Below, piece after piece: positions 35,118 through 43,433 of a DNA stretch of 64,000 nt. Numbering within the stretch: the stretch's first letter is position 1; each line of letters begins with the position of its first letter. The DNA is taken from NCBI RefSeq assembly GCF_002051585.1, contig NZ_MZGX01000019.1, positions 53,261-117,260 on the forward strand, in the 5' to 3' direction. Below the pieces are notes generated by a model. The model saw only the letters and a program-made list of their open reading frames with translations, did no database searches and was not told where the DNA came from. This DNA comes from Ruminiclostridium hungatei (GTDB taxonomy: Bacteria; Bacillota; Clostridia; Acetivibrionales; DSM-1351). Position numbers and translations under genes: made by a program.

Positions 35118-35780
35118 CTATACCACCTTTTGGAAGGTCAGCTCTTTTTCATAGGGTTTGAGCAGCCCGTCCAGGGAACTGCCTGACCGGGTGTGACCGA
35201 TCCAGGCCAGTGCCTGGTCTTTTTCCAGTATAACCGGCATCCTGTGGTGTATTTCAGACATTTGTCCATTGGCATCGGTGGTTATTATTACAAAACGGGT
35301 GGAGGGCATGTCGGACTTGTCCGCAAAGCTGCCGTACAAGCCCGCAAAATAAATAAGCCCGGAGCTTGCTGAACGGATAAGATACTTGTCCTTTTGACGG
35401 GTAGTGCCGGCGGCAGCTTTCCATTCATAAAAGCCGCTTGCAGGTATGAGGCATCTGCCTGCGGCAAGAAGTTTCCTGAAGGTGGGTTTTTCCTGCAGTG
35501 TTTCACATCTTGCATTTATAATAAGGGAACCGGCCTTCATATAGTGTGGGAAGCCCCACTTAAAAAGCTGCAGGTCTTTTGCAATGCCGGAGCTGTCAGA
35601 ATTGTAAGAACTGTCGGAACGGCTGGAACTACCGGTGATAACCGGTGCGGTATCGGTAGGAAATATTTCTCCGGTCTTCATCAGGGAAGCCTCATTTTTG
35701 TAACGCTGATTAATACCCTTGAGTATTTCCAGCATTTCTTCATTTTCTTCCTCTGTAAATACGACATAACGTCCGCACAT
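35118..35780 (-). CDS. SRAP (HMCES/YedK) abasic-site protein
   Basis: This 220-residue protein forms a thiazolidine crosslink with abasic sites in single-stranded DNA, protecting them. Catalytic C2 (MCGRY) is present, together with NARCET, CLIPASGFYEWK and the conserved HRMPVIL histidine. Its length matches the family. AGGAGG precedes the start. It neighbours other minus-strand genes, one with a LexA box, so a DNA-damage cluster is plausible here. An insertion rich in Ser (SGSSSRSDSSYNSDSSG) at about residue 52 is a low-complexity extra. Confidence 0.9.
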   Translation of the reverse strand: MCGRYVVFTEEENEEMLEILKGINQRYKNEASLMKTGEIFPTDTAPVITGSSSRSDSSYNSDSSGIAKDLQLFKWGFPHYMKAGSLIINARCETLQEKPTFRKLLAAGRCLIPASGFYEWKAAAGTTRQKDKYLIRSASSGLIYFAGLYGSFADKSDMPSTRFVIITTDANGQMSEIHHRMPVILEKDQALAWIGHTRSGSSLDGLLKPYEKELTFQKVV

Positions 35781-35902
35781 ATTTTCCTCCTGTTTCCGGG
35801 GATTAAAAATTTATCTTTTGCCTTTGCATACTTGTAATACCAGACATATATGATTATAGCATTTTTACTTATCCAGGTACAAACCTTCCCGGGTACAAAC
35901 CT

Positions 35903-35940
35903 CGTAAATGGGTACTTTTAAAAACAAGTCCCCATTTACG
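35903..35940. repeat. Inverted repeat related to the 22303-22369 hairpin
   Basis: CGTAAATGGG (35903-35912) mirrors CCCATTTACG (35931-35940). The adjoining sequence CATTTACGCAGGCTGTAC resembles CATTTACGCAAGCTATAC in the 22345-22369 arm. It lies 3' of the 35974 gene and may serve as its terminator, or be a second member of a dispersed hairpin family. Confidence 0.4.
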
Positions 35941-35973
35941 CAGGCTGTACAGGCATAAAATGCAAACCCTAGC

Positions 35974-36483
35974 TTATCTTATGCATATAAAGGTATTAAT
36001 GCTGTTTATATTTAATTCCATATAAACCCACATACGTCCGTTCCATCTGTAACCGTATATTACACGCTGAGTAACACTTGCTATCCATGCCCAGAAGCTT
36101 CTGCCATTGTTCAGCCAGATAAATGCGAACCTGTTCCGGCACTGTCTGATAGGGCCTGGGAAGAAGTTCGGCCTGCGGGGAATATATCCCGGAGGACGCA
36201 TGGTGGGGGCAAATTGTCCAAAATTGTGAGGCCCCGGAGCATATGGCATAAGACCGGGCTGACCCGGCTGCCAGGGTTGTTGACCCGGTTGCCAGGGTGG
36301 CTGACCCTGCTGTCCAGGTTGTTGGCCCGGTTGCCAGGGTGGCTGGCCTTGCTGCCAGGGCTGCTGCCCCTGCTGAGGCATCATAGGGCTTGGCATTCCA
36401 TCAGGTCTGGTATAGTCATAGTCATAGTCTTCATACTCTTCGAATTCATCGAATTCGTCATAGCCATCATATTGATCCGACAT
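35974..36483 (-). CDS. Low-complexity protein with acidic head and Pro/Gln repeats
   Basis: The 169-residue protein of unknown function starts with an Asp/Glu/Tyr-rich segment (about residues 3-26), followed by imperfect repeats of the type GQPPWQPGQQ (about 37-78). A Pro/Phe/Arg linker leads to a Trp-rich C-terminal piece (RFAFIWLNNGRSFWAWI...). The repeat tract suggests a spore coat, exosporium or cell-surface role, but no signal peptide is present. AAGGAG precedes the start. It is unrelated in style to its neighbours, and copy number of the repeat could vary between strains. Confidence 0.65.
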   Translation of the reverse strand: MSDQYDGYDEFDEFEEYEDYDYDYTRPDGMPSPMMPQQGQQPWQQGQPPWQPGQQPGQQGQPPWQPGQQPWQPGQPGLMPYAPGPHNFGQFAPTMRPPGYIPRRPNFFPGPIRQCRNRFAFIWLNNGRSFWAWIASVTQRVIYGYRWNGRMWVYMELNINSINTFICIR

Positions 36484-36581
36484 TATTAATCTACTCCTTA
36501 TACGTAATCTTTTTAATACATAATATGGCAGGATTTGCCGTACGGTTACATAAAGAGTATGTAATAATGATACAAGATATA

Positions 36582-36917
36582 TTATTCGTAGCTAGGAGCT
36601 TCTTTTACCTCAATATAGAATCTCTGATTTCCAAAGCCCCCATCCTCGAAAAAAAGCTGGAATTTTTTGCCCCGGCAGGTGCAGTAAAATCTCCAGGCGG
36701 TTATCTTTTCCTTGAAGCTCTGACCGTTCCTGCTGTCCAGCACCTTAGTTATTTTATAGGTGCGGCCTTCCCACTGGAAGGATTGAGGAATCAATTCTCC
36801 CGTACTGCTTCTCCGAAAAGCCGTAACATCAAGATATGCCCTTCTGTATTTGGGTTCCTGGGCTTTTGCTGCCAATTCTTTTTCTGACTGCTTTCTTTCA
36901 TATCCAAATGGGACCAT
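36582..36917 (-). CDS. Small hypothetical protein, paralog of the 36975 protein
   Basis: This 111-residue protein shares a framework with the 36975 product: Y-x-DV, G-x-LIP-x-x-F-x-W-E/D-G, K-V-L/F-D-x-R and R-x-x-C near the C-terminus. It has an extra N-terminal segment of about 25 charged residues. GGAG lies about 10 bases before the start at 36917. Function is unknown. It probably follows the 36975 gene in one minus-strand transcript (57-bp gap), and so may belong to the same SOS-controlled unit. Confidence 0.65.
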   Translation of the reverse strand: MVPFGYERKQSEKELAAKAQEPKYRRAYLDVTAFRRSSTGELIPQSFQWEGRTYKITKVLDSRNGQSFKEKITAWRFYCTCRGKKFQLFFEDGGFGNQRFYIEVKEAPSYE

Positions 36918-36974
36918 ATCAAATCACTCCAATTATTTTCCTATAGCCAGGACACTATATTTCACAAAAACCTT

Positions 36975-37208
36975 TTATTTTCCTTCCATAAACCATTTAT
37001 TGCCCTCCAGAAAAAGATATACCTCCTTATTCATCACCCTGCACCTATAGCGGATCCCCTGACCGCCTACCTTTTGACTGGCAGCTTTCCTGAAGTCAAA
37101 TACCTTGTCTATATCATATTTCGTGCCGTCCTCCCACACGAAGTAAAGAGGGAGCAGGGCACCATCCTTTGTAAAGGAGGACATAACATCTACATAAACC
37201 TTGCGCAT
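36975..37208 (-). CDS. Small hypothetical protein under a LexA-type box
   Basis: The 77-residue protein (starting MRKVYVDVMSSF) has the compact framework shared with the 36582 product, probably a small beta-barrel: FVWEDGTKYDIDKVFD and RYRCRVMNKEVYLFLE. AAAGGAG precedes ATG 37208. A 12-bp GAAC-N4-GTTC dyad stands 82 bp upstream, so damage induction is likely. Small proteins of this type accompany Y-family polymerases in some Gram-positives; here a polymerase relic lies beyond the island at 41593-41760, which suggests that they once formed one operon. Confidence 0.65.
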   Translation of the reverse strand: MRKVYVDVMSSFTKDGALLPLYFVWEDGTKYDIDKVFDFRKAASQKVGGQGIRYRCRVMNKEVYLFLEGNKWFMEGK

Positions 37209-37267
37209 AAGAAGGGCTCCTTTCTATTCCCGGCAATATCCCGGACAGTGCCGAACAGGCGGGTGGA

Positions 37268-37484
37268 AGCACCCTTAATAATATATACAGAACATGTGTT
37301 CGATATATATTATATGCTCTGGAAGTTATTTTTACAAATGAAAAAATTGCCTGGAATGTGGTTATATGAAAAATTATTATAAAAAATAATTGTCATATTT
37401 TTTCAATATATTCCATATTTTTAGAAGGAATTATCAAATAATGGTAGAATATAGTATAATATGGTAAAATATAAAGAAATGTGG
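37268..37484. repeat. Left imperfect direct repeat flanking the sugar/prenyl island
   Basis: About 200 bp here match 41762-41964 in the same orientation. Identical stretches include ACCCTTAATAATA, TACAAATGAAAAAAT, TGTGGTTATATGAAAAATT and TCAAATAATGGT. The left copy has an 18-bp insertion near its end and keeps an intact LexA-type box at 37290-37301. The rest of the gap 37209-37586 shows no gene. Confidence 0.75.
37289..37302 (-). promoter_or_regulatory. LexA (SOS) box
   Basis: AGAACATGTGTTCG contains GAAC-N4-GTTC as a perfect dyad and fits the Gram-positive SOS consensus (CGAAC-N4-GTTCG/C type) but for one flanking base. It is placed for control of the minus-strand gene at 37208. The matching site in the right repeat (41786-41797, GAATATAAGTTT) has decayed. 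Confidence 0.65.
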
Positions 37485-37586
37485 AATTTGTAGTTATGGC
37501 TTAATAAGAATTTAGACCCTGCAAAAATGAGGGCTCATTTTGATGTGTGTTTTTGTTCAGTAAATCAGGAAAGGAAGGTAACGTTA

Positions 37587-38504
37587 TTGTATAATAAATT
37601 TGATTATCAGGGGCTCCTTATATCTGAAAGAAAAACAACTAAAAAAACTAATATTATTGCTATGATAAGACTTTCCAGGCCTAAACAATGGATTAAAAAT
37701 ATTTTTGTTTTTTTAGCTTTATTATCCTCAGGAGATATAATTGAGCTGTCTCATATAGTCAATTCCTGTATTGGATTTGTTTTATTCTGTTTTATATCAA
37801 GTTCAGTTTATATTTTAAATGATTTGATAGATATTAATGCTGATAAAATCCATCCTATAAAAAAATTTCGGCCCCTTGCTTCCGGAGCAGTATCCAAGGT
37901 GCAAGCTCTTGTGCTGCTGATAATATTGTGTTCCATATCATTAATACTCTCATTTTTGTTTAATTATAATCTTGCAGTAGTTATATTCATTTATTTTATT
38001 CTTAATATTTTATATACCATAAAGCTTAAGAAAATAGTAATTGTAGACATTATGGTAATATCTACCGGATTTCTTTTGAGAGTAATATCCGGATACGTAG
38101 TGATACAGGAAGAAATATCTCTGTGGATTTTGCTGTGCACATTTTTTCTTACTATGTTTTTGGGCTTAAATAAACGCAAGCAGGAAATACACACGTTAAA
38201 TAGCGATGCAAAGGAGCATAGAAAAATATTGAACGAGTATTCCGAAGAATTAATCAATCAAATTTTACCAGTAGTTGCATCCTGTGCTATAATATTTTAT
38301 TCATTTTATACCTTTCAAGTCTCAAAAAACATATGGATGATGCTGACAATACCTTCAGTTATTTATGGAATGTTAAGATATCAATATTTATCTTTGAAAT
38401 CAAATGTGGGAGAAAATCCTGAAATAGTACTGGTTAATGATGTCCCATTTATTGTTAATTTTATTTTATTGGTGTTTATAGCAATAACAATTAAATTTAT
38501 TTAA
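37587..38504 (+). CDS. UbiA-family prenyltransferase (decaprenyl-phosphate phosphoribosyltransferase-like)
   Basis: This protein of about 305 residues has eight to nine predicted membrane helices and the UbiA signatures NDLIDINADKIHPIKKFRPLASG (NDxxDxxxD) and a second Asp-rich region near KRKQEIH. It resembles DPPR synthase-type UbiA proteins that put ribose-phosphate on polyprenyl phosphate for cell-wall glycans. Start choice is uncertain: TTG 37587 has AAGGAAGG upstream; ATG 37662 (MIRLSRPKQW) fits the family length; the frame is open from 37527. It is the first gene of an AT-rich island. Confidence 0.78.
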   Translation: MYNKFDYQGLLISERKTTKKTNIIAMIRLSRPKQWIKNIFVFLALLSSGDIIELSHIVNSCIGFVLFCFISSSVYILNDLIDINADKIHPIKKFRPLASGAVSKVQALVLLIILCSISLILSFLFNYNLAVVIFIYFILNILYTIKLKKIVIVDIMVISTGFLLRVISGYVVIQEEISLWILLCTFFLTMFLGLNKRKQEIHTLNSDAKEHRKILNEYSEELINQILPVVASCAIIFYSFYTFQVSKNIWMMLTIPSVIYGMLRYQYLSLKSNVGENPEIVLVNDVPFIVNFILLVFIAITIKFI

Positions 38505-38646
38505 AAAGTTTTACCTTTGCTTTCTCTTAGATGTATGGTTTCTCAATTTAAAGGGAGGCAGGTTAAAATAAAAATGTAAATACAAAAGTATAATGTATTT
38601 AAATTTACGCGTTATAATTATTAAACTGTTTAGGAGGATGAGTTAA

Positions 38647-39318
38647 ATGGAAGTTTTAAAAAAGTATTTTTGGTTAATATGTCTGACAATTGGTGTTGGA
38701 GGTTTTTTAATTACCTGGTTTTGTCTGCCTCATCAAGGTGCTATTGAAAAAATATGGTGGCTGGTGTTTAAATTAGCAATTTATGGTTTTATTATTTTAA
38801 GTATAGCTTTTTTCCCTAACAAGCAAAAGTATGGATTTCTATTAGTAATACTCCCGTTTTTTGTGTTCTTAGGATACATAATTCCTAGAATAAGCTATTT
38901 TGGTTTTAGTGGTATAGTTCCTGTAAAATACGATGAAGTAGGAGGAGAATTTTACACACTTTTATATTTGCTGTTATATCCAATGATAAATTTTACAACC
39001 GCTTTTGCATACAGGATGGGTGGAGGAAAACCAGGTCATGTTATTAAAATATCGGTTACTGGTGTATTAATAATATTTTCCGGATTTCTTGATTTAATGT
39101 GGTATGTTATTAATTCGTCTGAGCTGCCTGATGTATTGCAATATTCTCATCATATTATCATTTTCTTTGGAAGAATACCGACTTATACTGAAGGGATAAT
39201 TTTCGCGCTATGCCATATTCCTTTCATAATAGCAGTATTATTATTGCCACTTGATAAGTGGATAGAAAAAATATCAAATAAGTTTACAAATAATAATAGT
39301 TTGAATCACGGAATTTAA
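38647..39318 (+). CDS. Multi-span membrane protein of unknown function
   Basis: This 223-residue protein has about six hydrophobic segments (first at residues 9-27) and no recognised catalytic motif. AGGAGG precedes ATG 38647. Position between a UbiA-like enzyme and a glycosyltransferase suggests a role in lipid-linked glycan handling. His and Asp residues cluster near the end (YSHHIIIFFGRIPTYTEG), but nothing assigns a reaction. Base composition is as AT-rich as the rest of the island. Confidence 0.7.
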   Translation: MEVLKKYFWLICLTIGVGGFLITWFCLPHQGAIEKIWWLVFKLAIYGFIILSIAFFPNKQKYGFLLVILPFFVFLGYIIPRISYFGFSGIVPVKYDEVGGEFYTLLYLLLYPMINFTTAFAYRMGGGKPGHVIKISVTGVLIIFSGFLDLMWYVINSSELPDVLQYSHHIIIFFGRIPTYTEGIIFALCHIPFIIAVLLLPLDKWIEKISNKFTNNNSLNHGI

Positions 39319-39334
39319 AAATAAGAGGTGTTCT

Positions 39335-40225
39335 ATGTCTTACATAAAAGCAAGTATTGTTATCAATACAAAAGACAGGATTTCCAGACTTTATGTAGTG
39401 TTAAAAGCCCTTGAAAGCCAAGTGGACAATACTGTTGAAGTAATCGTGGTATTTGACGGATGCAATGATGAAACCTTAAATACATATAGTAAGATTAAAT
39501 TTTCTTATCCTATTATAGAAATAGTATCGGAAAAAAATGTAGGACGTTCAGCTTCAAGAAATCTTGGCGCCAAAAAGGCCAAGGGAGAAATAATTATATT
39601 TATTGATGATGACAGGGTTCCTTGCAGGGATTTTGTAAAAATGCATATTGAAGGACATAAGGAACCCTGTATACTGTTAGGAAACAGGAAAGATGTTCAT
39701 CTGACTGAATATAAGATTAAAAAAATGATGATTTCACAGGAGGAGTTTTCTGGATTTCTGGATAACATGGAATCAAATGCGACTATTGCATTTGATTCTC
39801 ATGATAAACTGTCGAGAAAATTACTTTTTTTTCGGTATAATCCTATTATATGGATTGTTTTTTATACTGGAAATGTATCGCTGGAACGTGAAAGCTTTCT
39901 TAATGCCGGCCTTTTTGATGAAAGCTTTAAAGGATGGGGCTATGAGGATTTAGAACTGGGCTACCGTTTATATAAGCAGAAAATTAAATTTGTAAAAAGT
40001 AAAGCCACAGTAAGCTACCATCTCACGCATGAAATATCTGTTTCAGACATGATGGAGGAAGCATTAAGGAATTTAAAATATTTTTCAAAAAAGGTTAAAG
40101 GTGATATACTGGCTAAATCAGTAATATTTCTATTGACAGTTCCATTATATTTAAGAATTTTTCAGCGATATTTTATACGGACATCGTTTTTAAAAGGAAA
40201 GCCTGAAAGCAAAGACATACATTGA
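39335..40225 (+). CDS. Family 2 glycosyltransferase
   Basis: The GT-A fold enzyme of 296 residues adds a sugar to a glycan or lipid acceptor at the inner membrane face. It has the N-terminal nucleotide-binding region (ASIVINTKDRISRLYVVLKALE), the DDD metal-binding motif (IFIDDDRVP, about residue 90) and a GWGYEDLELGYRL block typical of the C-terminal part. A hydrophobic stretch near residue 270 may anchor it. AAGAGGTG precedes the ATG. It is followed closely by a flippase, so the two probably build and export one polymer or lipid-linked sugar. Confidence 0.88.
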   Translation: MSYIKASIVINTKDRISRLYVVLKALESQVDNTVEVIVVFDGCNDETLNTYSKIKFSYPIIEIVSEKNVGRSASRNLGAKKAKGEIIIFIDDDRVPCRDFVKMHIEGHKEPCILLGNRKDVHLTEYKIKKMMISQEEFSGFLDNMESNATIAFDSHDKLSRKLLFFRYNPIIWIVFYTGNVSLERESFLNAGLFDESFKGWGYEDLELGYRLYKQKIKFVKSKATVSYHLTHEISVSDMMEEALRNLKYFSKKVKGDILAKSVIFLLTVPLYLRIFQRYFIRTSFLKGKPESKDIH

Positions 40226-40248
40226 GGTCCCAGCCTGAGGAGTTAATG

Positions 40249-41547
40249 ATGAACAGTAAAATTTCAAAAGTATATATTCTTTTTAGGGAAAAAACCTTAG
40301 AAAATACTAAATTAAGGAATCTTATAAACAACTCTGATTATAGAGATTTCTTAACCAGTATTAATAGGGTTTTTTTCTTTAAAGTTATAGTTTATTTAAT
40401 TACAACCATTATAATAGTATTGACTGCAAGAACCCTTACTCCATCACAATTCGGACGTACAGGAGTAATCAGCAATATTGCGTATTTATTATTTGTGCCG
40501 ATGATTTTAGCGGTTCACAGTGCAATGTATAAGTTTCTGCCCGAAAGTGACAATAAGGAAAGAAATGAACTGATAAGCATATCTGCTTTGGGCAGCCTCA
40601 TCTCTATTCCCATATTTTCAATAGTATTGCTTTTTATCAACAGACTGATTCTAAAGCAATTGAATATCCCTGTTAATGAATGGAAAATGGCTATACTGCT
40701 TACAGTTTTTTTAAGCTTGAGTACAATCAGTGAGTCATATCTGAGGGGACAAAAAAAGTTCAATTCCATATGCTATTTTAAGCTTTTTTCATCTGTTATT
40801 AATCTGATGCTGATAATAATTTGCTTTTTTGTACTTAATATAAAAAGCCTTGAAATCTACGTTTACAGTTTGATAATTTCTCACTTGGTTTTTACATTAC
40901 TTGCCCTGACAAAAACAGGAGTTACTAAAATGTGTAAAGTAAGCTGGGCAGGCGTTAAAAAAGTTTACACTTATAGTTTTAGCAATATATTAAGCATGTT
41001 TCTTGGGGGAGTTACCCTTTCAAGTGATTTATTTTTTGTAAATTATTTTTGCAGTCCTTCAACTGTGGGTCTATACAATGCATATCAGGGCTTCGTCAAA
41101 AATATATTTTCAGTTTTATTCTATGAAGTATTTCTGGTTGTTTTTTTACCATTTTTAGCAAAGGCAAACTACCTAAGACTGGGAAAAAATATCAAGAGAT
41201 ACATTCCGGTTATTATAGCTGTAGTTATGGTTGGCTCCGGTCTTTTAACAATGATTTTTATTTTCCTGTTCGGACAGAATTATAAATTAAACCTTATTTA
41301 CATATTACTTTCTTCGTTAGGGATTGCCTTATATACCATATATCAAATTTATGTATATGTTTATAATATTGAAGGAAGTAAAAGGGCAATGTTTACAGGT
41401 CTTTCCACATTAGCAGTATTGCCGCTTGCCCTGGGGATACAATATTACCTTACCCGGTTTTATAGTATGAAGGGAGCACTTATAAGTGTAGTATTAACAA
41501 ACTTCTTATTAATACTGTCATTAAAAATTATGAATAGGGACAGGTAG
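40249..41547 (+). CDS. Polysaccharide flippase (Wzx/MATE-like)
   Basis: This protein of about 432 residues has 12 predicted membrane helices and resembles polysaccharide biosynthesis/MurJ-like flippases that move lipid-linked sugars across the membrane. ATG 40249 is 6 bases from TGAGGAG; ATG 40246 and a TTG at 40222 are alternatives. The upstream part overlaps the end of the glycosyltransferase. It is the last gene of the AT-rich island, which ends in the Y-polymerase relic and the right repeat. The sugar is unknown. Confidence 0.8.
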   Translation: MNSKISKVYILFREKTLENTKLRNLINNSDYRDFLTSINRVFFFKVIVYLITTIIIVLTARTLTPSQFGRTGVISNIAYLLFVPMILAVHSAMYKFLPESDNKERNELISISALGSLISIPIFSIVLLFINRLILKQLNIPVNEWKMAILLTVFLSLSTISESYLRGQKKFNSICYFKLFSSVINLMLIIICFFVLNIKSLEIYVYSLIISHLVFTLLALTKTGVTKMCKVSWAGVKKVYTYSFSNILSMFLGGVTLSSDLFFVNYFCSPSTVGLYNAYQGFVKNIFSVLFYEVFLVVFLPFLAKANYLRLGKNIKRYIPVIIAVVMVGSGLLTMIFIFLFGQNYKLNLIYILLSSLGIALYTIYQIYVYVYNIEGSKRAMFTGLSTLAVLPLALGIQYYLTRFYSMKGALISVVLTNFLLILSLKIMNRDR

Positions 41548-41592
41548 CAAACAAATTCAACAACACCTTGTAATAAATCCTGTATTTTTACT

Positions 41593-41760
41593 TTAAGGCC
41601 AAAGTAGTTTTGCTATATTGTTTTTTGCCAGAATAATACAGTGCCGATGCTCTATACTGCCGCCCACAACCACAGGCTTGTTTCTCAGTTCAGGCTGGTG
41701 CAGGCATTCAACGCTTGCATAAAAGTTGTTTAAATCCGAATGCAAAATAACTCTTTACAT
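41593..41760 (-). pseudogene. 5' relic of a Y-family DNA polymerase (DinB/UmuC-like)
   Basis: Reading the minus strand from 41760 gives ATG, a stop codon TAA as codon 2, and then a clear Y-polymerase N-terminus: RVILHSDLNNFYASVECL, followed by ELRNKPVVVGG and IILAKNNIAK, ending at TAA 41593. The metal-binding Asp, the YF/FY steric gate region and the KPVVVGG loop are all recognisable. The rest of the gene (about 350 residues) is missing. The fragment abuts the right copy of the direct repeat. It is too short to encode a polymerase and was probably cut off by the island event. The stretch 41548-41592 shows nothing more. Confidence 0.75.
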
Positions 41761-41761
41761 A

Positions 41762-41964
41762 GAAACACCCTTAATAATACATATAGAATATAAGTTTGAT
41801 ATGTATTATATGCCTTGGAAGTTGTTTTTACAAATGAAAAAATCGCATGAGATGTGGTTATATGAAAAATTGATTTTATGAAGAAAGTAATTGTCATATT
41901 TTTTCAATATATTCATGTTCTTGGAAGGAATAATCAAATAATGGTGGAATATAAAGGGAGGTGG
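41762..41964. repeat. Right imperfect direct repeat flanking the island
   Basis: This copy matches 37268-37484 in the same orientation over about 200 bp. It lies immediately upstream of the polymerase relic start (minus strand). Its LexA-type box is degraded (GAATATAAGTTT at 41786-41797). Short open frames in and after it (to 42221) look accidental. Confidence 0.75.
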
Positions 41965-42085
41965 GGTTGTGGGAAGGTGAGATTTTTAAAAATATATTTT
42001 ACAAACTCTCATTTGCTTTTGATAACAGAATGTATCTGCTTTATAAAAAGCTCGTTTTTAAAAGTATAGAGAGTGGAAGGATTTT

Positions 42086-42267
42086 ATGGAAGAAAACAAT
42101 CAATTTACAAAATCTGATATCGGGGCTCAGGCTGCGTGGAAAGGTTTTTCCTCTCAAACGCTTTATACTGGATTTCAGAGCTTCTGGAAGAGAAAAAATT
42201 TTGTCCTTTGACAGCAATTAAATTTAAAGAAAATATTGAAAAACCAGACAAACTAATTGATAGTTAA
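42086..42267 (+). pseudogene. Frameshifted gene remnant, possibly N-terminus of a nuclease-type protein
   Basis: ATG 42086 has a good ribosome site (GGAAGGA). The first frame gives MEENNQFTKSDIGAQAAWKG and FSSQTLYTG before a stop at 42209. A neighbouring frame continues as YWISELLEEKKFCPLTAIKF to TAA 42265, which reads like the true continuation after a one-base slip near 42167-42175. The AAWKGFSSQ helix resembles the entry region of DUF4297/ABC-three-component nuclease-type proteins, but the piece is too short to be sure. The next gene begins 32 bases on. Confidence 0.35.
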
Positions 42268-42298
42268 TTGCAACAGAAATACTTTTTCGGAGGAACAA

Positions 42299-42631
42299 AT
42301 GAACCAGGATTTGCAGGAATATATCAATACATATGGTGCAGACATACAAAACCTTTTCACTGAGCTGAGAAAGCTTATATTTCAGAGCGTTTCTACTGAA
42401 ATTGATAAGGAATTATGGGCTAAATTACCCAGCTTTTATGTCGGGAAAAACTTTATCCGCATCATCCCGTTTAAAGACCACATAAACATTGAAGCAAGTG
42501 CCATTATGGAGCATAAAAAAGAACTGGATAATTTCAAGCTTACACCCAGGGGCATGCTGCAGCTTTATGCACATCAGGCCATACCCTATAATGTTTTGCA
42601 GACTATTTTAAAAAAGACACTTGCGGGCTGA
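42299..42631 (+). CDS. DUF1801-family (YdhG-like) protein
   Basis: This 110-residue small cytosolic protein resembles the DUF1801/iron-chaperone-like fold: LFTELRKLIFQSVSTEIDKELWAKLPSFYVGKNFIRIIPFKDHINIEA carries the core, and a C-terminal helix ends it. ATG 42299 is chosen because GGAGG precedes it; the frame is open from a TTG at 42257. The function of the family is poorly known. A GNAT gene follows. Confidence 0.75.
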   Translation: MNQDLQEYINTYGADIQNLFTELRKLIFQSVSTEIDKELWAKLPSFYVGKNFIRIIPFKDHINIEASAIMEHKKELDNFKLTPRGMLQLYAHQAIPYNVLQTILKKTLAG

Positions 42632-42690
42632 ATTCCACAGTGGCAAACACTATATACATGTGGACCATTCAGTATATTTAGGAGGCATTC

Positions 42691-43230
42691 ATGGTTTATT
42701 TTGAAACACCAAGGCTTATTTTCCGCGATTGGAGGGAAGAGGACCTGCCTGAATTCAGGGAGATGAATAAAGATACCAGGGTAATGAAGTATTTTCCAAA
42801 AACACTTTCCCCGGAAGAAACAGACGGGTTTTATAACATAATCAGGGAGGAGTTCCAAAAATACGGTTATGGCCTTTACGCAGTTGAAACAAAGCTTGAC
42901 CAGCGCTTTATAGGTTTTATAGGCTTCCACCGGGCAACCTTTGCTGCTCCCTTTACACCTTGTATTGAAATAGGCTGGAGACTTGGAACTGAAGCCTGGG
43001 GTAAGGGCTTTGCCACAGAAGGAGCAAGGGCCTGTCTGAAATATGGCTTTGAAGCACTGGGTTTAGAAAAGATATACAGCCTTACCTCAAAAATAAATAT
43101 CCCGTCTGAAAATGTAATGAAGAAAATCGGCCTGGCAAAAGTAACGGAATTCCAGCATCCAAATATACCCGAGGGCAATCCTCTGAAGGAGCATTTACTT
43201 TATGCGGCAGATAGCTGCTTTTATAAGTAA
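42691..43230 (+). CDS. GNAT acetyltransferase, RimJ/RimL type
   Basis: The 179-residue acetyl-CoA-dependent N-acetyltransferase (Acetyltransf_3) has TPRLIFRDWREEDLPEF at the N-terminus and the cofactor loop in IEIGWRLGTEAWGKGFATEGARA (W-G-x-G-F/Y-A-T-E). The closing strand is IYSLTSKINIPSENVMKKIG. AGGAGG precedes the ATG. Substrates of this subgroup are ribosomal proteins, amino acids or antibiotics; which one applies is not visible. Confidence 0.88.
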   Translation: MVYFETPRLIFRDWREEDLPEFREMNKDTRVMKYFPKTLSPEETDGFYNIIREEFQKYGYGLYAVETKLDQRFIGFIGFHRATFAAPFTPCIEIGWRLGTEAWGKGFATEGARACLKYGFEALGLEKIYSLTSKINIPSENVMKKIGLAKVTEFQHPNIPEGNPLKEHLLYAADSCFYK

Positions 43231-43433
43231 AAACCACCTTTACCAGGTCTGGTGGAAGTATCAATATTGCCTTTAGTTTCTTGCAGCAGCTTATATTACA
43301 AAGCTGTAACTTCTAAATCTCCATATAAGTTGTAAAATAAAAGAATAGTGCATTTTACAGGGAAATATGAAATTATTTTGCGTGCACCAGTTTAGTTATG
43401 CAGTGGGAGTAATATACCGGGTCAGGAGGACAA

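Noticed and set aside
36214..36489. Leu/Arg-rich plus-strand frame opposite the 35974 gene
   Set aside because: It is the mirror of the Pro/Gln repeat; the minus frame has a good ribosome site and sensible ends.
41878..42221. Short open frames in and after the right direct repeat
   Set aside because: They overlap repeat sequence or a better frame with a real ribosome site, and their translations look random.
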